Shown here piece by piece: positions 17,939 to 26,145 of a stretch of DNA of 64,000 bases. The notes under the pieces were generated by a model. The model was not told the DNA's origin. It ran no database searches and saw only the letters and a list, made by a program, of their open reading frames with translations. The stretch covers positions 1 through 64,000 of the forward strand of contig JAFUPV010000052.1 of the NCBI GenBank assembly GCA_017472605.1. Reading direction: 5' to 3'. Position numbers and translations under genes: made by a program. This DNA comes from Lachnospiraceae bacterium. GTDB taxonomy: Bacteria; Bacillota; Clostridia; Lachnospirales; Lachnospiraceae. Positions within the stretch are counted from its first letter, which is position 1, and every line of letters begins with the position of its first letter.

Positions 17939-19126
17939 TTATTCCGACAGACGCTTCATCATCTCGAAACACATGCGTCCATTGTGGTACGGGCACTTCC
18001 ACGGCTCAACGATCGGCTTACCGGCAGACGGCGTTCTGTCCGCATCCATGGACCAGAACCATTCGGATCCGGGGCGCTTGTCCGTCTGAACATTCTGAAT
18101 GTAGTTCCAGATAGACTTCACAGCCTCAAAATATTCCGTCTTTTCCGGGCATCTCTGGTATGCGTTCATGAAGCCGACAACTGCCTCCGCCTGAACCCAC
18201 CAGATGCGGATCGTGCTGTCCACACCGCGTTCGCACTCGTTGAGCAGAGAGCTGTCACAGTACGCTCTCTCGTAAATGCGCGCAGCCAGCTCCTTTGTTA
18301 CCGGCAGCAGCATCGCTTCCACTTCCGGATCGCCAAGAATCTCCTGGGCACGGTCTGCCAGCCAGGAGGTCTCAATGTCATGGCCGTAGGAATGAAGGTC
18401 GATGATGCTGTTCCACTCACGGTCAAAGAACACTTCCTGTCTGCGAAGTGCCGGATTATAGACCTTCTTCACCAGAATTTCCAGCATCCAGCGCAGATTT
18501 GCGCCGACACGTTCATCCTTTGTCACACGGTACAGCTCGCTGTAGCCCTCCATTACATGGAGCAGGGTATTCATGGTTTTTTCTGCCATGACGCCGTTTT
18601 CGGACAGCTTCTCATTGCTTACCGGCTTAAAGTTCCGGTCAAAGGCTTCCAGATAGCCCAGTTCATCCTTACAGTTTGCCTCGATCACATCATAGATAGA
18701 CCATGCGATATCCAGCGCTTCCTGGTCACCGGATACATCATAGTAGGAAGACAGCGCATAGATTGCAAATGCCTGATTGTAGGTATGCTTCATGTCTTCC
18801 TCTACCCTGCCGTCACAGGCAACGGACCAGTATACACCGCCGCACTCTCTGTCCAGGCAGGCGTTCTTTAAAAATTCATATGCATGCTTTGCATAATCCA
18901 GCAGTTCGGGACGCTTTAAGGTCATGTAGGCGTTTGAGAAAAACCAGAGGATACGATTATTCAGGATGCAGCCCTTTACTGCATCCCGAACAACATTCAG
19001 ATCCATATCTACATATCCGTAAAAGCCGCCATACTGGTTGTCCCGAAGGTTCATCCAGAAAGGAAGGATGACCTGATTCAGGTGATCCTCAAATTCCTTT
19101 TTCAACGTCTTCTTGATCTCTTCCAT
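17939..19126 (-). CDS. AGE-fold cellobiose/mannobiose 2-epimerase
   Basis: A 395-residue (alpha/alpha)6-barrel epimerase. Conserved His residues are H190 (N-T-L-L-H-V-M-E), H249 (H-S-Y-G-H-D-I-E) and H381 (C-P-Y-H-N-G-R), matching the catalytic histidines of cellobiose 2-epimerases. In mannan loci it turns the reducing-end mannose of Man-beta-1,4-Man into glucose, making Man-Glc for the GH130_1 enzyme. Its ATG shares one base with the TAA of the GH130_2 gene (TAATG), so the two are translationally coupled. Confidence 0.88.
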   Translation of the reverse strand: MEEIKKTLKKEFEDHLNQVILPFWMNLRDNQYGGFYGYVDMDLNVVRDAVKGCILNNRILWFFSNAYMTLKRPELLDYAKHAYEFLKNACLDRECGGVYWSVACDGRVEEDMKHTYNQAFAIYALSSYYDVSGDQEALDIAWSIYDVIEANCKDELGYLEAFDRNFKPVSNEKLSENGVMAEKTMNTLLHVMEGYSELYRVTKDERVGANLRWMLEILVKKVYNPALRRQEVFFDREWNSIIDLHSYGHDIETSWLADRAQEILGDPEVEAMLLPVTKELAARIYERAYCDSSLLNECERGVDSTIRIWWVQAEAVVGFMNAYQRCPEKTEYFEAVKSIWNYIQNVQTDKRPGSEWFWSMDADRTPSAGKPIVEPWKCPYHNGRMCFEMMKRLSE

Positions 19127-20148
19127 TATCTCTTTCCAATCTCCGTGTCAGACTCGGTTACGTGACTATGTTCTTTAATGTAGGCTACGATTTCGTCTAC
19201 CTGTGTAAATGCCAGTCCAACATAGCTGTCAGCAGCACCGTAGTAAACGGCGATCTTTCCTGTTACGCTGTCATGAATGGTTGCGCAGGGGAATACTACA
19301 TTCGGTACAAAACCTCTCTCCTCATACCACTCTTCCGGAGTCATCAGGAAGTTCTCGCAGCGATATTTTACTACAGACGGGTTGTCAATGTCAAGAATTG
19401 CGCCGCCGATGCTGTAAACAAATCCGTTGCAGGTTCCGGATACGCCGTGGTAGAACAGCAGCCATCCTTCGGAAGTCTCAATCGGAGCTGCGCCGCCGCC
19501 GATCTTTACGCTCTCCCACCATTCGCTGCTTCTGCCCATCACGTGGCGATGCTTGCCCCAGTAAACCATATCCGGGCTCTCAGACAGGAAGATGTCGCCA
19601 AACGGGGTATGTCCGCTGTCACTTGGTCTGGACAGCATCACATAGTTGCCGTTGATTTTTCTCGGGAAGAGAACTGCATTGCGGTTGAACGGGATGAATG
19701 GATTCTCGATGCGGGTGAAGGTCTTGAAATCGGTGGTCTTTGCCATACCGATAGACGCGCCATAGAAATCCTGACACCAGATGATATAGTAGGTGTCCTC
19801 AACCTTTACCAGACGCGGATCATATGCATAGATCGGCATGAACGGGTTGCCATCCTCATCTACGAAAGGAATCTTGTTCTGGTCAAACTCCCAGTGAATC
19901 GCGTCCTTACTTCTTCCAAGATAGATGTACGGAATTCCGTTGGTCTGCTCACCGCGGAACACTCCGATGAATTCATCGCCGTAAGGCATTACGGCACTGT
20001 TGAAAATACGTGCAACACCTTCGATCGGATTTCTGCCGATGATCGGATTTTCAGTATATCTCCAGATCGGTGCGCCCTTTAAGCCTTCCGGCTTCTCCTG
20101 CCACGGTACGTTCTTAACCTCCGGGCTGTAAATTGTTACCTTTTCCAT
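19126..20148 (-). CDS. GH130_2-type beta-1,4-mannooligosaccharide phosphorylase
   Basis: A 340-residue GH130 propeller with catalytic D110 in I-Y-A-Y-D-P-R-L. The length and the D-P-R motif match subfamily 2 enzymes, which release mannose-1-phosphate from the non-reducing end of mannooligosaccharides. It precedes the epimerase in a coupled pair, the order seen in Roseburia and Ruminococcus mannan loci (known from the family). GAGGAGG lies 8 nt before the ATG at 20148. There is no signal peptide, so it acts on imported oligosaccharides. Confidence 0.87.
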   Translation of the reverse strand: MEKVTIYSPEVKNVPWQEKPEGLKGAPIWRYTENPIIGRNPIEGVARIFNSAVMPYGDEFIGVFRGEQTNGIPYIYLGRSKDAIHWEFDQNKIPFVDEDGNPFMPIYAYDPRLVKVEDTYYIIWCQDFYGASIGMAKTTDFKTFTRIENPFIPFNRNAVLFPRKINGNYVMLSRPSDSGHTPFGDIFLSESPDMVYWGKHRHVMGRSSEWWESVKIGGGAAPIETSEGWLLFYHGVSGTCNGFVYSIGGAILDIDNPSVVKYRCENFLMTPEEWYEERGFVPNVVFPCATIHDSVTGKIAVYYGAADSYVGLAFTQVDEIVAYIKEHSHVTESDTEIGKR

Positions 20149-20212
20149 ATCTTTTTCCTCCTCTAGCAAAATACGCTTCCTTATTATATAACAAACCTTC
20201 GTGTTCCGTCAA

Positions 20213-21058
20213 TCAGCCCTTTACCGAACCTGCTGCAAGACCTGCATAAATCTGCTTCTGGCACAGGATGAACACAATCAGGGCCGGAGTCAGCGTGATC
20301 AGAACGCCGGCACAGATCAGGTTATACTGATTTCCAAGGGGGCCGGTGAACTTGTACAGGGAAGTCGCCATGGTAACAAGGCGGCTCTTGTCCTGAAGAT
20401 ACAGATTTGCCATGTAATACTCATTATAGGTACCTACACCCTTCAGGATCATTACGGTCACGATTGCCGGCTTTAACAGCGGCAGTAAAATCTTAAAGAA
20501 CACACCGAAGTAGGTGCAGCCATCCATGATGGCAGACTCGTCCAGAGAATTCGGAAGGTTCTCGAAGAACTGGATAAAGATGGTCACGGAAATGATATCC
20601 GTTCCGCAAAGAAGAATGATGTAACCGGGAATGGAATTGATCAGTCCCAGGTTGTACATGATCTTATAGGTAGTAACCTGCATTGCAATACCCGGCAGAA
20701 GGCTGGCAAACAGGAACAGATTGCGGACAAGTCCTCTGCCCGGGAAGCTGAATCGGTTCAGGATATAGGCCAGCATTGCACCGAACATGACGGAAAGAAG
20801 AAGTACGACTACAAGAACAATCAGAGAGTTCATGAATGCCGTCAGCATGTTTGCCGACACAAACGCTTCTTTGAAGTTGCCCAGGTAGAAGGTTTGCGGC
20901 ATTTCCATTACATTGGTCTGTGCATATTCCTCCGGAGTCTTTAATGCCGTGATGACACAGCTGACAACCGGAACAACAGCGATAAAGGACATCAGCAGCA
21001 GGGACGCATATTTGATAATTGTCCATGCGATTTTACCAATTTTCATTTTTGCAGTCAT
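20213..21058 (-). CDS. Sugar ABC transporter permease, MalG type
   Basis: A 281-residue inner-membrane subunit with six helices. The cytoplasmic coupling loop contains E-S-A-x-x-D-G-C-T-Y-F-G-V-F, the EAA motif that contacts the ATPase. It forms a heterodimer with the product of the preceding gene, with which it overlaps by 4 nt (ATGA, with GGAGG inside the upstream gene). No ATPase gene is present in the locus; as in other Clostridia a shared MsmK-type ATPase elsewhere probably energises it. Confidence 0.88.
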   Translation of the reverse strand: MTAKMKIGKIAWTIIKYASLLLMSFIAVVPVVSCVITALKTPEEYAQTNVMEMPQTFYLGNFKEAFVSANMLTAFMNSLIVLVVVLLLSVMFGAMLAYILNRFSFPGRGLVRNLFLFASLLPGIAMQVTTYKIMYNLGLINSIPGYIILLCGTDIISVTIFIQFFENLPNSLDESAIMDGCTYFGVFFKILLPLLKPAIVTVMILKGVGTYNEYYMANLYLQDKSRLVTMATSLYKFTGPLGNQYNLICAGVLITLTPALIVFILCQKQIYAGLAAGSVKG

Positions 21059-22050
21059 GCTCTTGCCTCCTTTTCCGCTTTCTTTCTTGCCTTGGCAAGC
21101 TTTTTATTTCTCCGCTCTTCTCTCCAGTCCTCATCAGCCACTTTCATGATTACCTGCTGGGCAATGGTTACAATAAAGATCAGTCCCATCAGGACAACTG
21201 CCATTGCGGCAGCCAGACCGATTTTGCCCTTTTCATGAGCAAGGCTGTTCATCATGACAAAGTATGTAGAAGTACCGAAGGTACCGCCTGTGATTACATA
21301 GGGCGGCTCAAACGCACTTAAGGAACCGGAAATCGACAGGATCATGTTTAAGAGAATGACGGACTTGATGCTTGGAAGCATGATGTACCGGAACTTTGCC
21401 CAGGAATTGGCACCGTCGATGGCACATGCCTCGTAGAGCGTCGGATCCACCGACATCATTGCACCAAGGAAGAGAACCATGTTCTGGCCCATGTAACGCC
21501 AGACGGAGGTTGCTGCCAGAGACGCGTTGTTGATCCTCGTGTCCTTCAGCCAGTATGGAAGGGATTCGGGATTGAGTCCAATCCAGCTGAGGACGGTATC
21601 AAATACAAAACCTCTTGTATAGAAGAATTTAAAGATGAAACCGATGGCGATACCGCTGATCAGATAGGGGAAGAAGATCAGACCCTTGAACAGGGATCCG
21701 CCCCTTACCTTGAAACAGAGAATGGTCGCAAAATAAAGTGCCATCGCCAGCTGAATAAAGGATGCCACAATGTAGTAACCTGCCAGCTTCAGGGAATTGA
21801 AGCAGTCATCTCTGGAAAAGACGTCCAGATAATTCTCCAGACCAATGAATTTATTGTTTTTGCTGTCGTAGCGCTTCATCTTGTAAAGGCTGAATTCGAA
21901 CATTTTTGCAAAGGGTACATAGGAAAATGTAACCAGCAAAATCAGCGGGATTGTCATAAAAGCAATGATCACAAGCCACTGCTGGACTTTTCTCGTCCGC
22001 AGCCACTGACCAAATGGCTTTTTTTGCTTACCTAACGTTGTACCTGGCAT
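21055..22050 (-). CDS. Sugar ABC transporter permease, MalF type
   Basis: A 331-residue permease with six helices after a basic cytoplasmic N-terminus; the EAA loop reads Y-E-A-C-A-I-D-G-A-N-S-W-A-K-F. It pairs with the MalG-type subunit to import mannan oligosaccharides, as judged from the surrounding genes. AGGAG lies 6 nt before the ATG. A stable hairpin in the 158-bp gap upstream separates it from the binding-protein gene and probably sets its lower expression. Confidence 0.88.
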   Translation of the reverse strand: MPGTTLGKQKKPFGQWLRTRKVQQWLVIIAFMTIPLILLVTFSYVPFAKMFEFSLYKMKRYDSKNNKFIGLENYLDVFSRDDCFNSLKLAGYYIVASFIQLAMALYFATILCFKVRGGSLFKGLIFFPYLISGIAIGFIFKFFYTRGFVFDTVLSWIGLNPESLPYWLKDTRINNASLAATSVWRYMGQNMVLFLGAMMSVDPTLYEACAIDGANSWAKFRYIMLPSIKSVILLNMILSISGSLSAFEPPYVITGGTFGTSTYFVMMNSLAHEKGKIGLAAAMAVVLMGLIFIVTIAQQVIMKVADEDWREERRNKKLAKARKKAEKEARA

Positions 22051-22108
22051 ATTGATCTCCTATTTCTTTTCTGACGTGTTTGAATTTTCATTTTTCGCCG
22101 TTTCATGA

Positions 22109-22140
22109 TACGGCACACCTGCCAAAACAGGTGTGCCGTA
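22109..22140 (-). promoter_or_regulatory. Stable intercistronic hairpin between binding protein and permease
   Basis: TACGGCACACCTG and its exact complement form a 13-bp stem with a 6-nt loop. No T-run follows on the minus strand, so it is unlikely to be a full terminator. Such hairpins commonly protect the 3' end of binding-protein mRNA and allow partial read-through. Confidence 0.7.
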
Positions 22141-22208
22141 AGGAATCCGTCAGCAAAGCTGCTGCCAAACGATATGGAAACGGTTATTCCGTCTCATTTC
22201 TTCTAAAA

Positions 22209-23630
22209 TTACTCAGCTGCGCTGGTCTCCTCAACAGCCTCATCCTCAGCTGCTGCGCCCATCGGCTGGTACTCATACGGAGCTACCTCAACCTCGTAGT
22301 CAGCCTGTGCCTCAGCCCATGCCTCGTTCCACTCAGCTGCGATCTCTTCCATGGTCTTTCCACCCTGAAGAGCCTCTTCCAGTACCATCTGTACATGAGT
22401 ATTGTCCATGTTCAGACCAACCTCGGAATCGGTGTTGATGTTTCCGAACAGATCCTCTTCGCCTTCCTTTGCAGGATTGTCAACAACAAGAGTTACACCG
22501 TCAAATGCGCTCAGAACATCCGGATACTCGCCGCCTACACAGATCGGAAGACCGCCCTGATCATAGGAGAAGCCGGACTCTTCGGTCAGCCACTTTACAT
22601 ACAGCAGGGAAGCGATCTGATTGTCGGTCTCTGCGTTTACGTTGATACCGTAGCAGTAGTCAGGACCTGCTGCAGCGTACTGTGCGCCGTCAACAGTGAT
22701 CGGGAATGGCATGTATCCGATATCAGCAGCGTTCGGACCAGCCTCCTGCATCTGTACAACAGCCCAGGAACCGAGAACCATGCAGCCGATCTCGCCGTTG
22801 TTGATCATGCCCTTGCAGCCTTCCCAGTCGGTCGTTGTCGGGTCATCCTCGATCAGACCCTGAGCAACTGCCTCATACAGTACGTTGTAAACTGCGTAAG
22901 GACCGGTCTGCTCGCCGTTGTCTGCGAACGGATTCTCGGCATGTACAAGACCATAGTTCATGAAATCCGGGTCACCGGTTGCAGAACCGCCAACGTAAGC
23001 GTCCCATGCGCCCATGGTCCAGCCTGCAGCGAAGTTGGTGTACAGCGGGATTGCTTCTGTGTTGTCCTTGATTGCCTGCAGAGCAGCGATGAACTCATCC
23101 GGAGTCTTCGGAAGCTCGGTGATGCCTGCAGCCTCGAATACCTTCTTATTGTAAACAACGCCCTGTGCGTTACCGGTAGACGGAATACCGTAAACCTGTC
23201 CATCATAGGTGAAGTTGTTCAGCATAACATACATGGTATCCAGCGTTTCCTTCTCACCGAAGCTGATGAACTCGTCAGCCAGCTCGTTCTTCTGAAGGTT
23301 GGTCGGGATCATGCAGATATCGCCCCAGTCATCGGTGGTCAGACGGATCTTGATGTCCTCCGCGTAATCAGTAACTGCCTCATACTCAACGGTGATTCCC
23401 GGATACAGCTCGTTGAAGGATGCAATGTACTCAGCGAATACCGTGTCAACGATGTCAGTTCTGTGGGTCAGTACCTTGATGGTAGCTTCCAGATCGGTGT
23501 AATCCTCACCAAGAACGATGGTATCCAGAGTCGGCAGCTCAGCCTCTTCTGCGAATGCCATGGTGCTCATAGCCATGGTTCCCATCATAGCGCCAGCCAT
23601 TACCAGTGCGGTCAGTTTCTTAACTTTCAT
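22209..23630 (-). CDS. Extracellular solute-binding protein for mannooligosaccharides, no lipobox
   Basis: A 473-residue family 1 binding protein (Gly/Trp/Asp-rich two-lobe type). Residues 1-27 are a signal peptide ending A-F-A before E-E-A-E. There is no Cys in the signal region, so the usual Gram-positive lipid anchor is missing and signal peptidase I cleavage is predicted. The C-terminus is an acidic Ala/Glu tail. It would deliver mannan oligosaccharides to the two permeases encoded next. First gene of the main operon; GGAGG 7 nt before the ATG. Ligand specificity is inferred from the locus. Confidence 0.85.
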   Translation of the reverse strand: MKVKKLTALVMAGAMMGTMAMSTMAFAEEAELPTLDTIVLGEDYTDLEATIKVLTHRTDIVDTVFAEYIASFNELYPGITVEYEAVTDYAEDIKIRLTTDDWGDICMIPTNLQKNELADEFISFGEKETLDTMYVMLNNFTYDGQVYGIPSTGNAQGVVYNKKVFEAAGITELPKTPDEFIAALQAIKDNTEAIPLYTNFAAGWTMGAWDAYVGGSATGDPDFMNYGLVHAENPFADNGEQTGPYAVYNVLYEAVAQGLIEDDPTTTDWEGCKGMINNGEIGCMVLGSWAVVQMQEAGPNAADIGYMPFPITVDGAQYAAAGPDYCYGINVNAETDNQIASLLYVKWLTEESGFSYDQGGLPICVGGEYPDVLSAFDGVTLVVDNPAKEGEEDLFGNINTDSEVGLNMDNTHVQMVLEEALQGGKTMEEIAAEWNEAWAEAQADYEVEVAPYEYQPMGAAAEDEAVEETSAAE

Positions 23631-23656
23631 TTTCTTACCTCCGTTGTTTTACGTTT

Positions 23657-23675
23657 TTAAGTTTATTTAACTTAA
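23657..23675. promoter_or_regulatory. Inverted repeat TTAAGTT-N5-AACTTAA, candidate operator
   Basis: A perfect 7-bp inverted repeat with 5-bp spacer lies just downstream of the predicted transcription start of the binding-protein operon. That is where a roadblock repressor such as the LacI-type protein of this locus could act. The sequence lacks the central CG of classic LacI sites, so the AraC-type protein or another regulator is equally possible. Confidence 0.5.
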
Positions 23676-23688
23676 TTTTTGTAAGTTT

Positions 23689-23697
23689 ATATTAGCA
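23689..23697 (-). promoter_or_regulatory. Extended -10 promoter of the mannan operon
   Basis: On the minus strand TGC-TAATAT forms an extended -10 element; no good -35 box lies 17 bp upstream, which suits an activator-dependent promoter. Start of transcription is expected near 23682, giving a leader of about 50 nt before the binding-protein gene. Confidence 0.45.
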
Positions 23698-23726
23698 CGT
23701 GTATGAGCAAAATACATCAATCTATC

Positions 23727-23755
23727 TTGACTTTTATCACAGTATCTTGTATAAT
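23727..23755 (+). promoter_or_regulatory. Sigma-A promoter of the AraC-type regulator gene
   Basis: TTGACT, 17-bp spacer, TATAAT. Transcription would start near 23762 and leave a 230-nt, T-rich leader before the regulator gene. The 361-bp region 23631-23991 holds this promoter, the divergent operon promoter and the inverted repeat; no other gene is seen in it. Confidence 0.7.
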
Positions 23756-23991
23756 TTTATTCAGTTAGTGCGTTTTTGGACAGGGGTGTCGTTTTTTTCT
23801 CACTATTTTATACAAAAGCGAAAATGTTGTCTATTGCTTTTATTTTTCATACATTTTTTGTTTTTTTCATGCCTCCATCCGCTTTTCGCATTTATTTTAA
23901 GTTCTTTTTAAGCGTTTTTAGCTTAACCGTACAACAAAAGTACCACTTACTCACGTTTCTTCCCTGTCAACTGCAAGCAAAGGAGTGTTTC

Positions 23992-24864
23992 ATGGATTTC
24001 TATACTACATACAGAAATAATCGCCGCCTGACCGCGGCACTGACCCGCCACGGCTTATCCGAAGATTTTCTGCTGGTTCCTGCTGCCGATCCGGTTCCCT
24101 TCCTCTATCCCCATGGGATTCTGCGGACCGGCAGCACCCAGCCCTGGAGAGCCGAGTTTTCTCCCCTTCCCGGTTATCGCCTTCTGCGCACACTGGAAGG
24201 CAGCGGTGAAATATCTGTTGATGGACAGACCGTTTCCTGTCAGAAAGACAGTCTTCTCTTTTTTCCTCTTGACAGGCCTCATACACTGACCGCCTCATCC
24301 TCCGGCTGGAGCTGTTCTTCTCTGTTTCTCGACGGTCCGGCCGCCGACTATTATTATCAGCGTTTTTACACACTGACCGCCAGTTCTCTGACACTTTCCA
24401 GACAGTCCGGGATTCCGCTGCTCTGGGATGACCTGTTTTCCCGTCTTCCCCATTCTCTCGATGACCCGCTCTGGCAGATTTCCGCTCTGACAAAGCTCCT
24501 GACAGAGCTGATCCGGGAAGCCTCCAGACAGGACGTTCCTCCTGTTCAGTCCTATCTTCTGGCGATTCGAAAGGAGCTTCACGATCACTATCAGCAGCAT
24601 GTCAGTCTGGACGATCTGGAGCGCCGCTTCCACATCAGCAAATTCCGGATTGCCAGGGAATTCACGGCAGCCTTCGGCAAGCCGCCGATCACATGGCTGA
24701 ATGAACGGCGAATGGAAGCTGCGGCCAGACTGCTTCTTCAGACAGACAGCCGTGTCAATGAAATCGGCTCCATGGTAGGGATTGACAACACAAACCATTT
24801 CATCAATCTGTTTCACAGACAATATTCTGTTACGCCGGGTGAATACCGAAGGCTCCACTCCTGA
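23992..24864 (+). CDS. AraC-family transcriptional regulator
   Basis: A 290-residue protein. Residues 1-165 form a cupin-like AraC ligand domain (L-E-G-S-G-E-I-S-V-D-G and D-R-P-H-T-L). Residues 190-290 hold two helix-turn-helix units, with L-E-R-R-F-H-I-S-K and the signature ending V-G-I-D-N-T-N-H-F-I-N-L-F-H-R. It is transcribed divergently from the mannan operon and is the best candidate for its sugar-responsive activator. AAAGGAG lies 6 nt before the ATG at 23992; upstream in-frame starts lack ribosome sites. Confidence 0.87.
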   Translation: MDFYTTYRNNRRLTAALTRHGLSEDFLLVPAADPVPFLYPHGILRTGSTQPWRAEFSPLPGYRLLRTLEGSGEISVDGQTVSCQKDSLLFFPLDRPHTLTASSSGWSCSSLFLDGPAADYYYQRFYTLTASSLTLSRQSGIPLLWDDLFSRLPHSLDDPLWQISALTKLLTELIREASRQDVPPVQSYLLAIRKELHDHYQQHVSLDDLERRFHISKFRIAREFTAAFGKPPITWLNERRMEAAARLLLQTDSRVNEIGSMVGIDNTNHFINLFHRQYSVTPGEYRRLHS

Positions 24865-24877
24865 CTGTTCAAAACGC

Positions 24878-24914
24878 ATCCGGGCAAACGTGTCACTGGT
24901 ACGTTCGCCTGGAT
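24878..24914 (+). repeat. 37-bp hairpin element, copy 2
   Basis: ATCCGGGCAAACGT, GTCACTGG centre, ACGTTCGCCTGGAT. The arms pair with two mismatches. It lies between the AraC-type gene and its terminator. Confidence 0.7.
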
Positions 24915-24919
24915 GCATC

Positions 24920-24983
24920 ATCGACAAAAACGGCTGTACGGATCCGATTTCTCAATCGAATCCGTACAGCCGTTTTTGTCGAT
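24920..24983. terminator. Long bidirectional terminator
   Basis: A 24-bp perfect stem, extended by more pairs after one mismatch, includes AAAAACGG and CCGTTTTT, so both strands end in a T-rich arm. It serves the convergent AraC-type (plus) and LacI-type (minus) genes. Confidence 0.9.
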
Positions 24984-25003
24984 TTACGCGTTTTTCTTCC
25001 TGT

Positions 25004-26017
25004 TCATCTCTCCAGAACCTTCACGCTGTCTTTTTCCACGATCCGTCCGCTCACAGTGTACAGCCTTCCCGGACCTGCCACCGTTTTGCGGATCCGGTCT
25101 CTCATCTGCTTCAGCGTCACTCTTGCCATTTCCGGCATGTCTACGCCATAGCTGGTGATCCCGATGTCACAAAGTCCGGCAAACAGGAAATTATCATATC
25201 CGACAACTGACACATCCTCCGGCACGCGATATCCCTTCGCCTTCAGCTGGCGGATCAGCCCGCTGGCAGTCAGGTCGCAGTTGCAGACAAAAGCAGTCGG
25301 CATTTCTTCCGGCAGCGCAATCTCCAGCATCTGGAAGGTTTCTTTTTCCCTGTCTTCCAGAACCCAGTCAGCCCGATCGGGAAGTCCATACTGACGGACC
25401 GCTTTCAGATAACCGAAATACCGGTCCGTGATGCTGCTGTTTGCGTAAACGGAACCGACATAGGCAATCTTTTTATGGCCCCGCTTTACCAGATATCTGG
25501 TCATGGTATGCATTCCGTAGAAGTTGTCTGAAATCACGCAGTCCACATCAAACCCGCCTGCATAGAAGTCCATAAACAGAACCGGCATTCCGGCATTGTC
25601 TACCAGCTTGCGCAGGTAGGCTCTGCTCAGTTCGCCCATGACAATCAGACCTTCCACCTTTCGCTCACGAACCAGAAGCGGCAGATCCAGCTGCTTTTCA
25701 TTTTCCATCTTCAGGACTTCAAACAGGAGAAAACAGTTCTGTTCCGCGCAGATCACAGACAGTTCCTGATACAGCTTCCAGTAAAACGTCATCTGATCAT
25801 CCAGAAACTTGGAGGAAATAATGACACCGATGTTCACCGATTCCTTCACACTGGCAGCGGAGCCAACCGGCTGATAGCCCATTTCTGCTGCCATTGCCTT
25901 GATTTTTTCTCTCATCTCTTCGCTGACGCCTTTCTGATTTGCCAGCGCATTGGAAACGGTTACTGTACTTACACCAAGCCGCTTGGCAATGTCCGCCAGT
26001 CTTACTGTTTTGCGCAT
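25004..26017 (-). CDS. LacI/GalR-family transcriptional repressor
   Basis: A 337-residue regulator. Residues 1-55 form the LacI helix-turn-helix (V-R-L-A-D-I-A-K-R-L-G-V-S-T-V-T-V-S-N-A-L), followed by a periplasmic-binding-like effector domain. The hinge region and V-G-Y-D-N-F-L-F are typical. It lies 128 bp downstream of the GH36 gene on the same strand and probably represses the GH2-GH36 unit, perhaps also the main operon. The ATG at 26017 starts exactly at the DNA-binding domain; a GTG ten codons upstream is the alternative. Confidence 0.87.
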   Translation of the reverse strand: MRKTVRLADIAKRLGVSTVTVSNALANQKGVSEEMREKIKAMAAEMGYQPVGSAASVKESVNIGVIISSKFLDDQMTFYWKLYQELSVICAEQNCFLLFEVLKMENEKQLDLPLLVRERKVEGLIVMGELSRAYLRKLVDNAGMPVLFMDFYAGGFDVDCVISDNFYGMHTMTRYLVKRGHKKIAYVGSVYANSSITDRYFGYLKAVRQYGLPDRADWVLEDREKETFQMLEIALPEEMPTAFVCNCDLTASGLIRQLKAKGYRVPEDVSVVGYDNFLFAGLCDIGITSYGVDMPEMARVTLKQMRDRIRKTVAGPGRLYTVSGRIVEKDSVKVLER

Positions 26018-26145
26018 ATCGTTACCACGCCTTTCCTCTTTTTTCACAGTATAAGCAAAATAAATCCGTTTGTCAAGGAATCTTTCTTAAATTTCAGTTG
26101 TTTCCCAACTATTTTTTAATTATTTCTGCTTAATACTACTTAATA

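Noticed and set aside
22080-23660. A 526-codon plus-strand frame opposite the binding-protein gene
   Set aside because: It mirrors the sense gene, has no ribosome site and begins in an intercistronic hairpin region.
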